A stretch of DNA of 47,025 bases from Ruminococcus sp. (lineage in GTDB: Bacteria; Bacillota; Clostridia; Oscillospirales; Ruminococcaceae), in the NCBI GenBank assembly GCA_014799785.1, contig JAAVHI010000002.1:12820-59844 (forward strand), in the 5' to 3' direction. The notes under the pieces are model-generated. The model had not been told where the DNA came from. It was given only the letters and a program-made list of their open reading frames with translations, and did not search any database. The first letter of the stretch is position 1, and each line of letters starts with the position of its first letter. This document shows, piece after piece, positions 8,701 through 16,583 of this stretch. A program made the translations under genes and the position numbers.

Positions 8701-9330
8701 TTTAACTATGACGGAGTGCTGACGGATAAGTCCGCAAAGATAACGGTAACGGAGATCGCTAAAAGCGAGGACGAGGACAGGCTCTATCTGCGCCGTCCCG
8801 AATTTGCCGAAGCGGGGGGACTTACCGCCGCGGAAAAGGGTACGGCAATGCACACCTTTATGCAGTACGCGGATTTTGCCGCCGCCGAAGCCGATCCAGC
8901 CGCAGAAGCGGAAAGGCTTGCGGAGTACGGTCTGCTAAGTCCCGAGGAGAGCAGGTCGCTGAACATTGACCAGATAAGGGTATTTTTCGGCTCGGAGCTG
9001 TACGCAAGAATAAAAAATTCCGACAATATCCGACGGGAACAGAAATTTTTAATCAAAAAATCCGACGCCGCTCTTGACGATGAGCGACTTATGGAGTATA
9101 ATGATAATAGTATGCTGCAAGGTATTGCCGACTGTATGTTCGAGGAGGACGGCGAAATAGTCCTGATAGACTACAAGACCGACCGTGGCGTCGGCGAAAA
9201 AACTCTTGCGGACAGGTACGACCTCCAGATAAAGCTGTACGGCGCAGCTCTCGGCAGGATATTCGGCAAACGGGTCAGGGAGGCGTATCTTTATTCCTTT
9301 GCTCTTGGACGGGCTATAAGGGTAATTTAA
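5773..9330 (+). CDS. addA: ATP-dependent helicase/nuclease subunit A
   Basis: AddA is the UvrD-like (SF1A) helicase and second nuclease of AddAB. The motor motifs appear in order: Walker A AAAGSGKT (25-32), VVTFTNDAAEQM (Ia), MIDEFQDANNNQ (Walker B), VGDVKQSIYSFRQA (III), LNRNFRSS (IV), VKTIHKSKGLEYPFV (V) and LLYVALTRARERL (VI). The C-terminal nuclease has GTAMHTFMQ and DYKTD (D1133). At 1185 residues it is full length. The start is GTG, overlapping the addB TGA by four bases. The two subunits therefore come from one transcript in close ratio, as expected for a heterodimer. Confidence 0.96.
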   Translation: MSNSTWTKEQLDAITARGTGIIVSAAAGSGKTSVLVERLLGILSDTENKMPADRLVVVTFTNDAAEQMKQRLSAALSEKIAKESDNLWLCRQQSLLRTAKISTIHSFCFDLIRENIQSLDVSAGFRILDDTEEMLLKRRAAENVFEKLYDEKPEETERLAGFFSGSRRGDEELEEAVLKIYEFLMSIPFYEDWLKSTADRYRNGFDPKTDPLAKLYLSRLEDVYRRLVRQAEYAGKLYFELCGKVSDAIDAETDRIKLMLKNLGCTDYSWDERVVQPPQPKTRISFPRNMSDTEKETAERIKDIRNKYKKELDKVGGGIFRLEEIADDYRVHGEILESLNGVITLFGSELDKLKTEKNALGFSDAEQLAIRLLAERNEDGSIVGTKLAKELSDYYGMIMIDEFQDANNNQDLIFKLLSKGGTTERGGTNLFAVGDVKQSIYSFRQANPKLFTNALEVSESYTGADFSGQNAAILLNRNFRSSGEVIDFVNYVFGCVMSKAVGEIDYTEAEALVRGLEYPDGDRTTEIIIVPDGEDAEENAEARAAALRIKRMLSTETVFDKGTERPCRPSDFCILLRSNKNAERYVRELSEAGIKAYAEEPAGYLESREISVLTSLLAVIDNPMQNIPLTAALMSPMFMLTADDMARLAEAKGSDEERYFRVIKQVLAGETDIGADTPLYGKLEKFMSLFSKLRYCAASQTLERLIRTIYDSTDFLSAVQVYKDGSQKRANLRLLLDVAEGYEKNSGGGLSGFVRYINMIIRRSGDLKRASAVSTAEDVVSVKTIHKSKGLEYPFVFLCGSSGHFNEEDLKRRIQINSEYGIGLKIQDRERLKLYNSFPQDVLKELGRASLKSEEMRLLYVALTRARERLFITVPDNKRVRSEIASVRSGIVTERGITPSVAAEAKSMLDWISMAMLVHPDGEWFRDGEFVSLKETAAAVRVTKADCFGEVLPETEDEENVLPDGEKVKRLLDGFAFNYDGVLTDKSAKITVTEIAKSEDEDRLYLRRPEFAEAGGLTAAEKGTAMHTFMQYADFAAAEADPAAEAERLAEYGLLSPEESRSLNIDQIRVFFGSELYARIKNSDNIRREQKFLIKKSDAALDDERLMEYNDNSMLQGIADCMFEEDGEIVLIDYKTDRGVGEKTLADRYDLQIKLYGAALGRIFGKRVREAYLYSFALGRAIRVI

Positions 9331-9353
9331 AATGACATTAAGGAGGATTTCCT

Positions 9354-9797
9354 ATGGCAAACAACAGATCAGTTCAGCACCCCGTTAAGAGAACGGGCGG
9401 TATCAACGCAAATTTTATCGGTATGGTTTTTCTCGGCATATGTATGCTTATAGCGGGTCTGTCTGTGGGAGGAAGTATCAGAAAGCTCAACAAGACCATT
9501 GAGGAAAAGAACTTCGCGGCTTCAAGCACGGTAACTGTACCCGACAGCATGGGTATCGCGCAGAGAAAATATCTCAGCGAAAAGGACGCTGCCGAGTACC
9601 TCAATATTTCTGCGGAAAAGATGGTTTCCCTGATGACGTCGGGAGAGATCGTTGAGTACATAAGGACAGATACGGGATATTCCGTTTCGATAGAAGTTCT
9701 CGACGAGTGGTTTGACAACGAATCCTACCAGACAAAAATCAGAAACAACGCCGCTCCCATAGGCGGTTCCGAGGACGGCGAGACCCCCGAAGAATAA
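9354..9797 (+). CDS. Membrane-anchored protein with an excisionase/MerR-like helix-turn-helix domain
   Basis: This 147-residue protein has one predicted membrane helix at about residues 23-43 (FIGMVFLGICMLIAGLSVGG), a short basic linker, and a compact domain at about 77-125. That domain begins YLSEKDAAEYLNIS and continues to a G-Y-S-V strand and a final VLDEWF helix. It is the usual layout of an excisionase-type winged HTH (DNA-binding domain family). The tail is acidic. Positive charges lie on both sides of the helix, so topology is unclear; the domain would be useful for DNA binding only if cytoplasmic. GGAGG stands upstream of the ATG. It follows addA by 23 bases and could be cotranscribed. 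Its function is unknown. Confidence 0.7.
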   Translation: MANNRSVQHPVKRTGGINANFIGMVFLGICMLIAGLSVGGSIRKLNKTIEEKNFAASSTVTVPDSMGIAQRKYLSEKDAAEYLNISAEKMVSLMTSGEIVEYIRTDTGYSVSIEVLDEWFDNESYQTKIRNNAAPIGGSEDGETPEE

Positions 9798-9835
9798 GTC
9801 CGCAGAAAAATTTTCCGAAAAATTTGAAAAAATAC

Positions 9836-9864
9836 TTGACAAAATACTTTTAATGGGGTATAAT
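9836..9864 (+). promoter_or_regulatory. Strong sigma-A promoter of the infC-rpmI-rplT operon
   Basis: Both boxes match the consensus exactly: TTGACA (9836-9841) and TATAAT (9859-9864), with a 17-base spacer. The expected start near 9871 leaves an untranslated leader of nearly 200 bases. Confidence 0.92.
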
Positions 9865-9870
9865 ATCAAA

Positions 9871-10062
9871 GTCAGCGTTTTGTATGACGCGCGATAAAAT
9901 AAAGCAGAACATCTTCCGTTCTCACCCTGCCGCAAAGCGAGCAGAGGTCAATATGCGAATTTTCGGCGGCACGTTCTTTTTTTGGCGCGTGCGGTTCGGT
10001 TGTGATTTTCGTATGAGCGGAACAGTTCTGTTTCCGCTCATTTTTATATTGTGGGGGTGCTT
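9871..10062 (+). ncRNA. L20-type ribosomal protein leader with attenuator
   Basis: The leader upstream of infC-rpmI-rplT lies where Firmicutes carry the L20 leader. In that system ribosomal protein L20 binds the leader RNA and promotes early termination of its own operon. It contains several GC-rich pairing segments, including GGCGCGTGCGG and the stretch around 9925-9950, and ends in an intrinsic terminator (10014-10045) just before infC. The class is inferred from position, length and terminator; a covariance search with the L20_leader model would settle it. Confidence 0.72.
10014..10045 (+). terminator. Attenuator of the infC operon
   Basis: TGAGCGGAACAG (10014-10025) pairs with CTGTTTCCGCTCA (10028-10040), with one bulged T and a two-base gap between arms (so the top pairs likely open). 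TTTTT follows at 10041-10045. The stem ends only about 20 bases before the infC start, which suits conditional termination. Confidence 0.82.
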
Positions 10063-10065
10063 ATC

Positions 10066-10590
10066 ATAGCAAACAACAGCAAAGAGGTTCAGATCAATGA
10101 AGAGATCAGGGATAAGGAAGTCAGACTGATAGGCAGTGACGGCTCGCAGCTTGGCGTAATGTCCTCAAAGGACGCGCTCAGACTCGCGGAGGAAAAGGAG
10201 CTTGATCTGGTAAAGATCGCTCCGCAGGCAACACCTCCCGTATGTAAGATCATGGATTACGGCAAGTACGTTTTCGAGCAGAGCAAACGCGAAAAGGAAG
10301 CGAGAAAAAATCAGAAGGTCGTTGAGATCAAGGAGATCAGAATGTTCTCCACCATCGACACGAACGATTTCAACACAAAGGTCAATCAGGCAATAAAATT
10401 CCTGAAATCAGGGGATAAGCTCAAGGTTTCGGTGCGCTTCAAGAAGCGTGCTATCGCTCACCCGCATCTGGGAGAGGAGCTTCTTGAAAAGTTCAAGGAG
10501 GCCTGCTCCGAGGTAGGCACAGTTGAAAAGCCGGGCAAAATGGAGGGACGCGCTCTTGTGATGTTCGTTTCCCCAAAGGCTTCAAAATAA
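10066..10590 (+). CDS. infC: Translation initiation factor IF-3, non-AUG start
   Basis: IF3 binds the 30S subunit and checks start-codon pairing. The N-domain has INEEIRDKEVRLI and the C-domain has RFKKRAIAHPHLGEELL and GRALVMF. There is no ATG at the expected start. GTG codons at 10051 and 10057 lie against or within the only Shine-Dalgarno-like run, GGGGGTG (10053-10059), so they are poor candidates. ATA at 10066 (8 bases after GGGGG) or ATC at 10063 (5 bases) are well spaced. Rare AUU-type starts on infC are known from other bacteria, where IF3 represses its own translation by rejecting them. I chose ATA at 10066; ATC at 10063 would add one residue. Confidence 0.9.
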   Translation: MANNSKEVQINEEIRDKEVRLIGSDGSQLGVMSSKDALRLAEEKELDLVKIAPQATPPVCKIMDYGKYVFEQSKREKEARKNQKVVEIKEIRMFSTIDTNDFNTKVNQAIKFLKSGDKLKVSVRFKKRAIAHPHLGEELLEKFKEACSEVGTVEKPGKMEGRALVMFVSPKASK

Positions 10591-10633
10591 ATGTCAGGAC
10601 AGTATCTCTGTCTAAACTAAAGGAGGATATATT

Positions 10634-10831
10634 ATGCCAAAGCAGAAGACACATTCGGGCGCTAAAAAGCGTTTTAAGCTCACAAAGAACGGTATGGTAA
10701 AGTACCAGAAGACCAACAGACGCCACAGGCTCACTCAGAAAGCCACAAAGCGCAAGAGGATCAACAGAGCGGCAGGCTATACAGGCTCCGCAAACACAGC
10801 GACCGTAAAGCAGCTTATACCTTATAAATAA
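10634..10831 (+). CDS. rpmI: 50S ribosomal protein L35
   Basis: The 65-residue, strongly basic protein has the typical L35 start [15 protein letters not shown] and the central [14 protein letters not shown] segment. AAAGGAGG precedes the ATG. It lies between infC and rplT in the standard order and would be controlled by the same leader. Confidence 0.97.
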   Translation: MPKQKTHSGAKKRFKLTKNGMVKYQKTNRRHRLTQKATKRKRINRAAGYTGSANTATVKQLIPYK

Positions 10832-10891
10832 GAAACGCTAAGGTGCGAAGACGACGCGCAAAACAAACTAATTAAACGGAGGTAAAAGATT

Positions 10892-11248
10892 ATGGCTCGT
10901 GTTAAGGGAGCAATGGCTACTCGCAAGAGAAGAAATAAAACGTTAAAGCTTGCTAAAGGTTACTGGGGCGCAAAGAGCAAGCATTTCAAGATGGCTAAAG
11001 AAGCCGTTATGAAATCCGGAAATTACGCTTATATCGGCAGACGCCTCAAGAAGCGTGATTTCAGAAAGCTCTGGATCACAAGAATTTCCGCTGCCTGCAA
11101 GATGAACGGCATGAACTATTCCACATTCATGAACGGTCTTAAAAAGGCGGGCGTTACTCTGAACAGAAAGATGCTTTCGGAGATCGCTATCAACGACGCT
11201 GCGGGCTTTACGGCTCTTACCGAAAAGGCTAAGGCAGCTCTCAACTAA
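10892..11248 (+). CDS. rplT: 50S ribosomal protein L20
   Basis: L20 binds 23S rRNA early in large-subunit assembly and, in Firmicutes, represses this operon through the leader. The 118 residues start [28 protein letters not shown] and contain [16 protein letters not shown], both typical. ACGGAGGTAAAAG precedes the ATG. It is the last gene before the operon terminator. Confidence 0.97.
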   Translation: MARVKGAMATRKRRNKTLKLAKGYWGAKSKHFKMAKEAVMKSGNYAYIGRRLKKRDFRKLWITRISAACKMNGMNYSTFMNGLKKAGVTLNRKMLSEIAINDAAGFTALTEKAKAALN

Positions 11249-11260
11249 AATGGTTTAAAG

Positions 11261-11290
11261 GTCAGAAGCGATTTTTGCTTCTGACTTTTT
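11261..11290 (+). terminator. Terminator of the infC-rpmI-rplT operon
   Basis: GTCAGAAGC (11261-11269) and GCTTCTGAC (11277-11285) form a perfect 9-bp stem with a 7-base loop, followed by TTTTT. Confidence 0.93.
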
Positions 11291-11366
11291 GCGGTTTTTA
11301 ATGTTAATTTGTACGCGGTTTTTTATCGGTCTGTACGGCAGGTTTGCTTGGAAAGAGGTCATGATA

Positions 11367-12044
11367 ATGCTTGAAAGTACGTATCGTCTTATCGAGGATC
11401 ATATGCTCCTGTGCATGAACGACAGTTCCCATGATAGAGATCACGTTTATCGGGTACTCTATACCGCGCTTGATATTGCCTGTACCGAGAATGACGTTGA
11501 CTTTGATGTTCTGATCTCAGCTTGTCTGCTTCACGATATAGGCAGACGGGAGCAGTTTGAAAATCCCGATCTTGACCATGCGGAGGTCGGCGCGGACAAG
11601 GCTTTTCGTTTTCTGAGCGAAAACGGTTTTGCGGAGGACTTTGCCGCAAAAGTCCGCGATTGTATCCGTTCCCACAGATACCGCTCCGACGCCCCTCCCG
11701 AAAGCATAGAGGCAAAAATTTTGTTTGACGCCGATAAGATAGACGTTTCGGGAGCGATAGGAATTGCCAGAACACTGATGTACAGCGGTCAGACTGCAAG
11801 ACCTTTGTATTTGCTGCTGCCCGACGGAACGGTTTCTGACGGAAAAAACGACGAAACACCGTCCTTTTTCAGGGAGTATAAATATAAGCTGGAGAATGTT
11901 TATTCACGCTTCTATACGGACAGGGGTCTTGAAATCGCCAAACAGCGGCAGCAGGCTGCTGCGGAGTTCTACAATAATATTTTTCACGAAGCGGACTCCG
12001 TCTACAGAGCGGGCAGGGACAAGCTCGGTCGGTTTGTTACTTAA
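11367..12044 (+). CDS. HD-domain phosphohydrolase
   Basis: The 225-residue HD-superfamily protein has the metal ligands of the family: H22/H26 (SHDRDHVYRV), the HD pair H56-D57 (CLLHDIGRR) and a later DADKID. Such proteins hydrolyse phosphate esters of nucleotides; this subgroup (YedJ-like in layout) has no assigned substrate here. An AGAGG sits 8 bases before the ATG at 11367, and an ATG at 11361 is also possible. A longer frame from a TTG at 11289 would begin inside the rplT terminator and is rejected. It precedes the TrmH-type methylase by 33 bases in the same direction. Confidence 0.83.
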   Translation: MLESTYRLIEDHMLLCMNDSSHDRDHVYRVLYTALDIACTENDVDFDVLISACLLHDIGRREQFENPDLDHAEVGADKAFRFLSENGFAEDFAAKVRDCIRSHRYRSDAPPESIEAKILFDADKIDVSGAIGIARTLMYSGQTARPLYLLLPDGTVSDGKNDETPSFFREYKYKLENVYSRFYTDRGLEIAKQRQQAAAEFYNNIFHEADSVYRAGRDKLGRFVT

Positions 12045-12077
12045 ACAGGCGGAACAACTATTTTTGCGGAGGTTATT

Positions 12078-12887
12078 ATGCGTGGTATCACATCTTCTGA
12101 CAACCCCAATATCAAGCTTTACCGAAAGCTGGCGGCAAGCAAAAAGCACCGCCGTGAAAGCGGTATGTTCACCCTTGAGGGGACGCGTCTGATCGCGGAC
12201 GCATTTGCGGAAAATGTGAAGCTGCACTCCGTTTTCGTTACCGAAAGCTGTTTGGAGAAGATCGAGCGCGGCGAAACGGTTATACGGTGTGAGGCTTTGG
12301 ATTTTCCCGCCGAGCGTTCGGAAACCGAGGTTTTTCTCATTCCCGACGGGATAGGCGAAAAAATGTCCTCTACCGATAATTCACAGGGAATTTTTGCAGT
12401 TTGTGAAAGTCTTGACAAACCGCCGATTTCTGATACAATTAAAAACGGGGGAAGATATATCCTGCTTCACAGGGTACAGGATCCCGGCAATCTGGGTACG
12501 ATAATCCGCACCGCCGACGCAATGGGCGTGGACGCGGTATTTCTTGCGGAATGCTGCGACCTCTATAACCCCAAGACCGTCCGCTCCACCATGGGAAGCC
12601 TGTTTCGCATGAATGTTTGCGAAACGGAGCTTGACGAGGTTTTCCCTCTTTTTGTACAGCGGAAAATCCCCACGTTTGCCGCTGTTGTGGACGGCGACGC
12701 GGTATCCCTTACCGACTGCGATTTCTCGCAGGGCGGGGTCGTTCTTATCGGAAACGAGGGGAACGGTCTGCCGCGGGAGGCTGCCGAAATGTGCGATTAT
12801 AGAACAACTATAAAAATGCACGGTACGGTAAATTCCCTTAACGCCGCAATGGCTGCGGGAATAATAATGTGGGAATTGGTTAAATAG
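12078..12887 (+). CDS. TrmH/SpoU-family RNA 2'-O-methyltransferase
   Basis: This is a SPOUT-fold, SAM-dependent enzyme that methylates ribose 2'-OH in rRNA or tRNA. Residues 1-95 form the L30-like substrate-binding domain (SSDNPNIKLYRKLAASKKHR, FTLEGTRLI). The catalytic domain has motif 1 QDPGNLGTIIRTADAMG with the catalytic Arg, motif 2 VLIGNEGNGL and motif 3 TVNSLNAAMAAGI, the knot region. The length of 269 suits 23S rRNA methylases of the RlmB/TsnR group, but the target base cannot be read from sequence. GCGGAGG precedes the ATG. Confidence 0.9.
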   Translation: MRGITSSDNPNIKLYRKLAASKKHRRESGMFTLEGTRLIADAFAENVKLHSVFVTESCLEKIERGETVIRCEALDFPAERSETEVFLIPDGIGEKMSSTDNSQGIFAVCESLDKPPISDTIKNGGRYILLHRVQDPGNLGTIIRTADAMGVDAVFLAECCDLYNPKTVRSTMGSLFRMNVCETELDEVFPLFVQRKIPTFAAVVDGDAVSLTDCDFSQGGVVLIGNEGNGLPREAAEMCDYRTTIKMHGTVNSLNAAMAAGIIMWELVK

Positions 12888-13076
12888 AAGATAGAGCTTA
12901 GAGAATAGAAACAAGAGAAAAATTTCTGTCCTCTAACGTCTATCCTCTAAAAGGAGAGAAATTTGAAATCTTCGGTTTCAAACTGCGAGTTTTGTTTTCC
13001 TCATTGACATTCGGAATTTTGCTGACGCAAAACCACAAAACTCGAGAGAGGAGGACGCATTTTCCATATCGGGAAA
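12888..13076. repeat. Cluster of inverted repeats between the TrmH-type gene and dprA
   Basis: The gap holds four hairpins. An imperfect one pairs TAGAGAATAGA-type sequence (from about 12898) with GTCTATCCTCTA (to about 12949). A perfect one is TTTGAAA (12962-12968) with TTTCAAA (12976-12982). A wider one is CGAGTTTTGT (12986-12995) with ACAAAACTCG (13035-13044). The last is CATTTTCC (13058-13065) with GGAAAATG (13072-13079), which overlaps the first dprA ATG. None has a clear T-tract. I see no gene here. Confidence 0.65.
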
Positions 13077-14324
13077 ATGGTCATAATTATGGAAAGACAA
13101 AACGTTTTTGAATGGCTTTGGATAGTAAACTGTCTTGGCTGCGGAAGCGTCCGTATCTGGGAAGTTATGGATAATTTTTCCTCGGCAGCTCAGGCGAGAG
13201 CGGCTCTGGAAGACCGCGAACAGCAGAAAGGTCTGCTTACCGAAAGCGAGAGAAAGTCTGCCGAAAGGACAACGGCGGAGCAGCTGAACGAGCTTATCGA
13301 CTACTGCGAACGCCACAATATTTACATACTGACCTTTGACGACGAGCTTTATCCCGAAAGGCTGAAGTCTATCTACAACCCGCCTGCGGTACTGTTCTGC
13401 CGCGGCGATATGAGCTGTCTCGAAAGCGATTTCAGCATTTCGGTTGTGGGTACGAGAAAGCCCTCCGACTACAGCGTAAGGGTCACGGCCGCGCTGGTGC
13501 GGGAGCTTTGCAGCTTCGGGATAACCATTGTAAGCGGCTTTGCGGTGGGTATAGATATTACCGCAAATCTTTCCGCGGCAAGATGCGGAGGAAAAACTAT
13601 CGCAGTACTTGGCTGCGGTCTGGACAGGGATTACCCCAAGGAGAACGTTCAGTACCGAAGCGAGATTGAGGCAAACGGTCTGTTTATTTCGGAGTATTAT
13701 CCGCTGGCGGGAGGAACGAGGGCTTCGTTTCCCGCAAGAAACAGGATACTTTCGGGACTGTCCCTCGGTACGGTCGTGTCCGAAGCCGCCGTTAAGAGCG
13801 GCGCGCTTATCACTGCAAATCTTGCGCTTAGTCAGGGCAAGGACGTATTTGCCATCGCTCCCCACGACCTGTTTGACAAGCGGTACGGCGGGAACGTTGC
13901 TCTCATAAGGGACGGCGCGGCCTGTCTGTGCGGCGTGAAAGATATCCTGTATGAATATTACGAAAATTACGGACATAAAATAGCAAATGCAAGCTCGGCT
14001 ATGGCGGCGCTGTTTCCCGATGAAAAAAGCAGCAGCGCTTACAGGCAGGCTTCGCGTATCGACCCTCTTGCGGAGGATACCAAAGAGTACGCAAGCGAAA
14101 CTGCCGAAACTAATATTCACACGCAGGAGTACGACGCTTCAACGCTGGAGGGTGACGAAGCAAGGGTCTACGGTCTGCTTAAAGAGGCGGGAAAACCGCT
14201 TCTGGCGGACGAGCTTGCGGAAATGTGCGGAATGGATATTTCCGATATGCTCATGCTCCTGACCGATCTGGAGCTTGAGGGTGCAGTCATGTCGGCCGCA
14301 GGACAAAGTTATACCGCCTGTTAA
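13077..14324 (+). CDS. dprA: DNA-processing protein DprA/Smf
   Basis: DprA binds incoming single-stranded DNA and loads RecA during transformation; many non-competent bacteria keep it. The Rossmann-like core has VVGTRKPSDYS, IVSGFAVGIDITAN, IAVLGCGLDRDYPKEN, ARNRILSGLS and VVSEAAVKSGALITA, all family landmarks. An N-terminal helical domain (about 1-75) precedes it, and a C-terminal winged-helix DML1-like domain (about 360-415) follows. The start is unclear: the only good Shine-Dalgarno (AGGAGG, 13049-13054) is 22 bases before the ATG at 13077 and 34 before the in-frame ATG at 13089. A hairpin (13058-13079) lies in between and would bring the second ATG to an effective 12 bases. The neighbour topA is in the usual dprA-topA order. 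Confidence 0.93.
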   Translation: MVIIMERQNVFEWLWIVNCLGCGSVRIWEVMDNFSSAAQARAALEDREQQKGLLTESERKSAERTTAEQLNELIDYCERHNIYILTFDDELYPERLKSIYNPPAVLFCRGDMSCLESDFSISVVGTRKPSDYSVRVTAALVRELCSFGITIVSGFAVGIDITANLSAARCGGKTIAVLGCGLDRDYPKENVQYRSEIEANGLFISEYYPLAGGTRASFPARNRILSGLSLGTVVSEAAVKSGALITANLALSQGKDVFAIAPHDLFDKRYGGNVALIRDGAACLCGVKDILYEYYENYGHKIANASSAMAALFPDEKSSSAYRQASRIDPLAEDTKEYASETAETNIHTQEYDASTLEGDEARVYGLLKEAGKPLLADELAEMCGMDISDMLMLLTDLELEGAVMSAAGQSYTAC

Positions 14325-14373
14325 AATCCCAACGATTTTAACGGACTTTTATAGATTGAAAGGATAGGATCAA

Positions 14374-16452
14374 ATGTCAAAGCTTGTAATTGTTGAGTCG
14401 CCCGCAAAGGCGAAAACCATAAAAAAATATCTGGGAAGCGGTTACGAGGTTGTAGCTTCGATGGGACACGTCCGCGACCTGCCCAAGTCCAAATTCGGAA
14501 TTGATGTGGAGAACGGCTTCGAGCCCGTCTACACCGACATAAAGGGCAAGGAAGAGCTTATCGAAAGTCTCAAAAAGGAAGCGGCAAAGTCCGATTTTGT
14601 GTACCTCGCAACCGACCCCGACCGCGAGGGCGAAGCTATTTCCTGGCACCTTGCCCACATGCTCGATCTGCCCCTTGACGACGCAAACCGCGTTACGTTC
14701 AATGAGATCACAAAAACAGGCGTTAAAAACGGTATGGAAAATCCTCGCTCCATTGACCTTGACCTCGTCAACGCACAGCAGGCAAGGCGCGTTTTGGACA
14801 GAATTGTGGGCTACAAGCTGTCCCCGTTTCTGTGGAAAAAAGTCCGCAGGGGACTTTCTGCGGGACGTGTTCAGTCGGTGGCGGTGTCCCTTGTTGTTGA
14901 CCGCGAGAAGCAGATAAACAGCTTCAAGCCCGAGGAATACTGGTCTATTGATGCTAAAATGACCGCTCCCTCTTCAAAGAAGCAGTTTGACGCTTCATTT
15001 GTGGGCGTGGACGGTCAGAAAACCGAGCTGCACTCCAAGGCTGACACGGACAAGATACTGAAAAGAATAGAGGGCGCGGACTACAACGTTACGGAGGTAA
15101 AAAAATCCGTCAGAAGAAAGTCTCCCGCACCTCCGTTTACCACCTCAACAATGCAGCAGGAGGCTTCAAAAAAGCTGGGCTTTGCCGCTGCAAAGACAAT
15201 GAAAGCCGCTCAGACCCTTTACGAAGGCGTTGACATTGAGGGCATGGGCGCGGTCGGTCTTATCACCTATATGAGAACCGACTCCCTGCGTATTTCCGAC
15301 GAAGCCCGCGCGGCGGCGTATGACTATATAGGCAAGGCTTACGGCAAGAATTATATTCCAAATACTCCCAAGATATACAAGTCCAAGTCCAACGCTCAGG
15401 ACGCTCACGAGGCTATACGTCCCTCCATGCCCGAAATTACCCCCGACAGGGTTAAGGACAGCCTTACGACCGAGCAGTATAAGCTTTACAAGCTGATATG
15501 GGAAAGATTTATCGCGAGCCAGATGGCAAACGCTGTTCTGGACACGGTTTCCGTCGATATAGACGCAAACGGCTGCAATTTCAGAGCGACGGGATTTTCC
15601 GTGAAATTTGACGGCTTCACCGTTCTGTATGAGGAGTCCAAGAACGAGGAGGAGGGCAAGGTACTCCCCAATATCGAGGTGGGCGACAAGCTTAAGCTGA
15701 AAGCAATTGAGGGCAACCAGCACTTCACACAGCCTCCCGCGCGCTACACCGAGGCTACGCTTATCAAGGCTCTGGAAGAAAACGGTATCGGACGTCCGTC
15801 CACATATGCGCCGACTATTTCGACGATCACAAACCGTTTTTACGTTGAGCGTGACGGAAAACAGCTCCGTCCCACAGGTCTGGGAGAAGTTACCACCGAG
15901 CTTATGAAGCAGCACTTCAAAAATATTGTGGACTCGAAATTTACCGCCACAATGGAAAGTGACCTTGACAAAATCGAAGTGGGCGAAATGAACTGGGTGG
16001 ATTCCATAAGCGGATTTTATGATGATTTTGCGGACACCCTGTCCAAGGCGGAAAAGGCTATGGACGGCAAACGCGTGAGAGTTCCCGACGAGGAAACAAG
16101 CGAGGTCTGCGAGATTTGCGGAAAGCCTATGGTCATTAAGATAGGACGCTTCGGAAAATTCCTTGCGTGCAGCGGTTTCCCTGACTGCACCAATACAAAG
16201 CGTATCGTCAAGGACACGGGCGGAGTATGCCCGAAGTGCCATAAAAAGGTGTTGCAGAAAAAGTCTAAAAAGGGCAAGAAATATTTCGGCTGCGAGGATA
16301 ATCCCAACTGCGATTTTATGACTTGGGATACTCCCGTTTCGGATAAATGTCCCAAGTGCAACGACGGCACGACCCTGTTCAAAAAGGGCGGTAAGATGTT
16401 CTGCCTGAAAGAGGGCTGCGGTTACGAGGTGGCAATCAGAAAGGAAAAATAA
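14374..16452 (+). CDS. topA: DNA topoisomerase I (type IA)
   Basis: TopA relaxes negative supercoils. The N-terminal Toprim domain starts LVIVESPAKAKTI and has DPDREGEAI. The catalytic tyrosine is Y299 in TYMRTDS. The C-terminus has three zinc-binding repeats: CEICGKP...C, CPKCHKK...C and CPKCNDG...C. The length of 692 is normal. AAAGGATAGG precedes the ATG. The stop codon directly abuts repeat copy R3. Confidence 0.97.
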   Translation: MSKLVIVESPAKAKTIKKYLGSGYEVVASMGHVRDLPKSKFGIDVENGFEPVYTDIKGKEELIESLKKEAAKSDFVYLATDPDREGEAISWHLAHMLDLPLDDANRVTFNEITKTGVKNGMENPRSIDLDLVNAQQARRVLDRIVGYKLSPFLWKKVRRGLSAGRVQSVAVSLVVDREKQINSFKPEEYWSIDAKMTAPSSKKQFDASFVGVDGQKTELHSKADTDKILKRIEGADYNVTEVKKSVRRKSPAPPFTTSTMQQEASKKLGFAAAKTMKAAQTLYEGVDIEGMGAVGLITYMRTDSLRISDEARAAAYDYIGKAYGKNYIPNTPKIYKSKSNAQDAHEAIRPSMPEITPDRVKDSLTTEQYKLYKLIWERFIASQMANAVLDTVSVDIDANGCNFRATGFSVKFDGFTVLYEESKNEEEGKVLPNIEVGDKLKLKAIEGNQHFTQPPARYTEATLIKALEENGIGRPSTYAPTISTITNRFYVERDGKQLRPTGLGEVTTELMKQHFKNIVDSKFTATMESDLDKIEVGEMNWVDSISGFYDDFADTLSKAEKAMDGKRVRVPDEETSEVCEICGKPMVIKIGRFGKFLACSGFPDCTNTKRIVKDTGGVCPKCHKKVLQKKSKKGKKYFGCEDNPNCDFMTWDTPVSDKCPKCNDGTTLFKKGGKMFCLKEGCGYEVAIRKEK

Positions 16453-16538
16453 GCGGGGAACGCCCCGCGGCGATGTTCTACCCCATAGTAAAAAGTTGCT
16501 TTAATGAACTCTATTAAGCCCCTATCAAGGGGCGGGGG
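16453..16538 (-). repeat. Hairpin repeat copy R3 abutting the topA stop codon
   Basis: Hairpin A (GCGGGG, loop AACG, CCCCGC; 16453-16468) begins on the base after the topA TAA. Hairpin B (GCCCC, loop TATCAA, GGGGC; 16518-16533) follows about 50 bases later and runs into GGGG. Order and orientation match R2 at the mpg end. The sequence between the hairpins is not conserved with the other copies, so family membership rests on the paired hairpins and spacing. Confidence 0.6.
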
Positions 16539-16583
16539 ACAAATTATAACATTTTTCAAAGGACTATAAAAGGAGAAATAATA

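Noticed and set aside
11289..11366. TTG start extending the HD protein by 26 residues
   Set aside because: The TTG is in the T-tract of the rplT terminator; the ATG at 11367 has a correctly spaced ribosome site.
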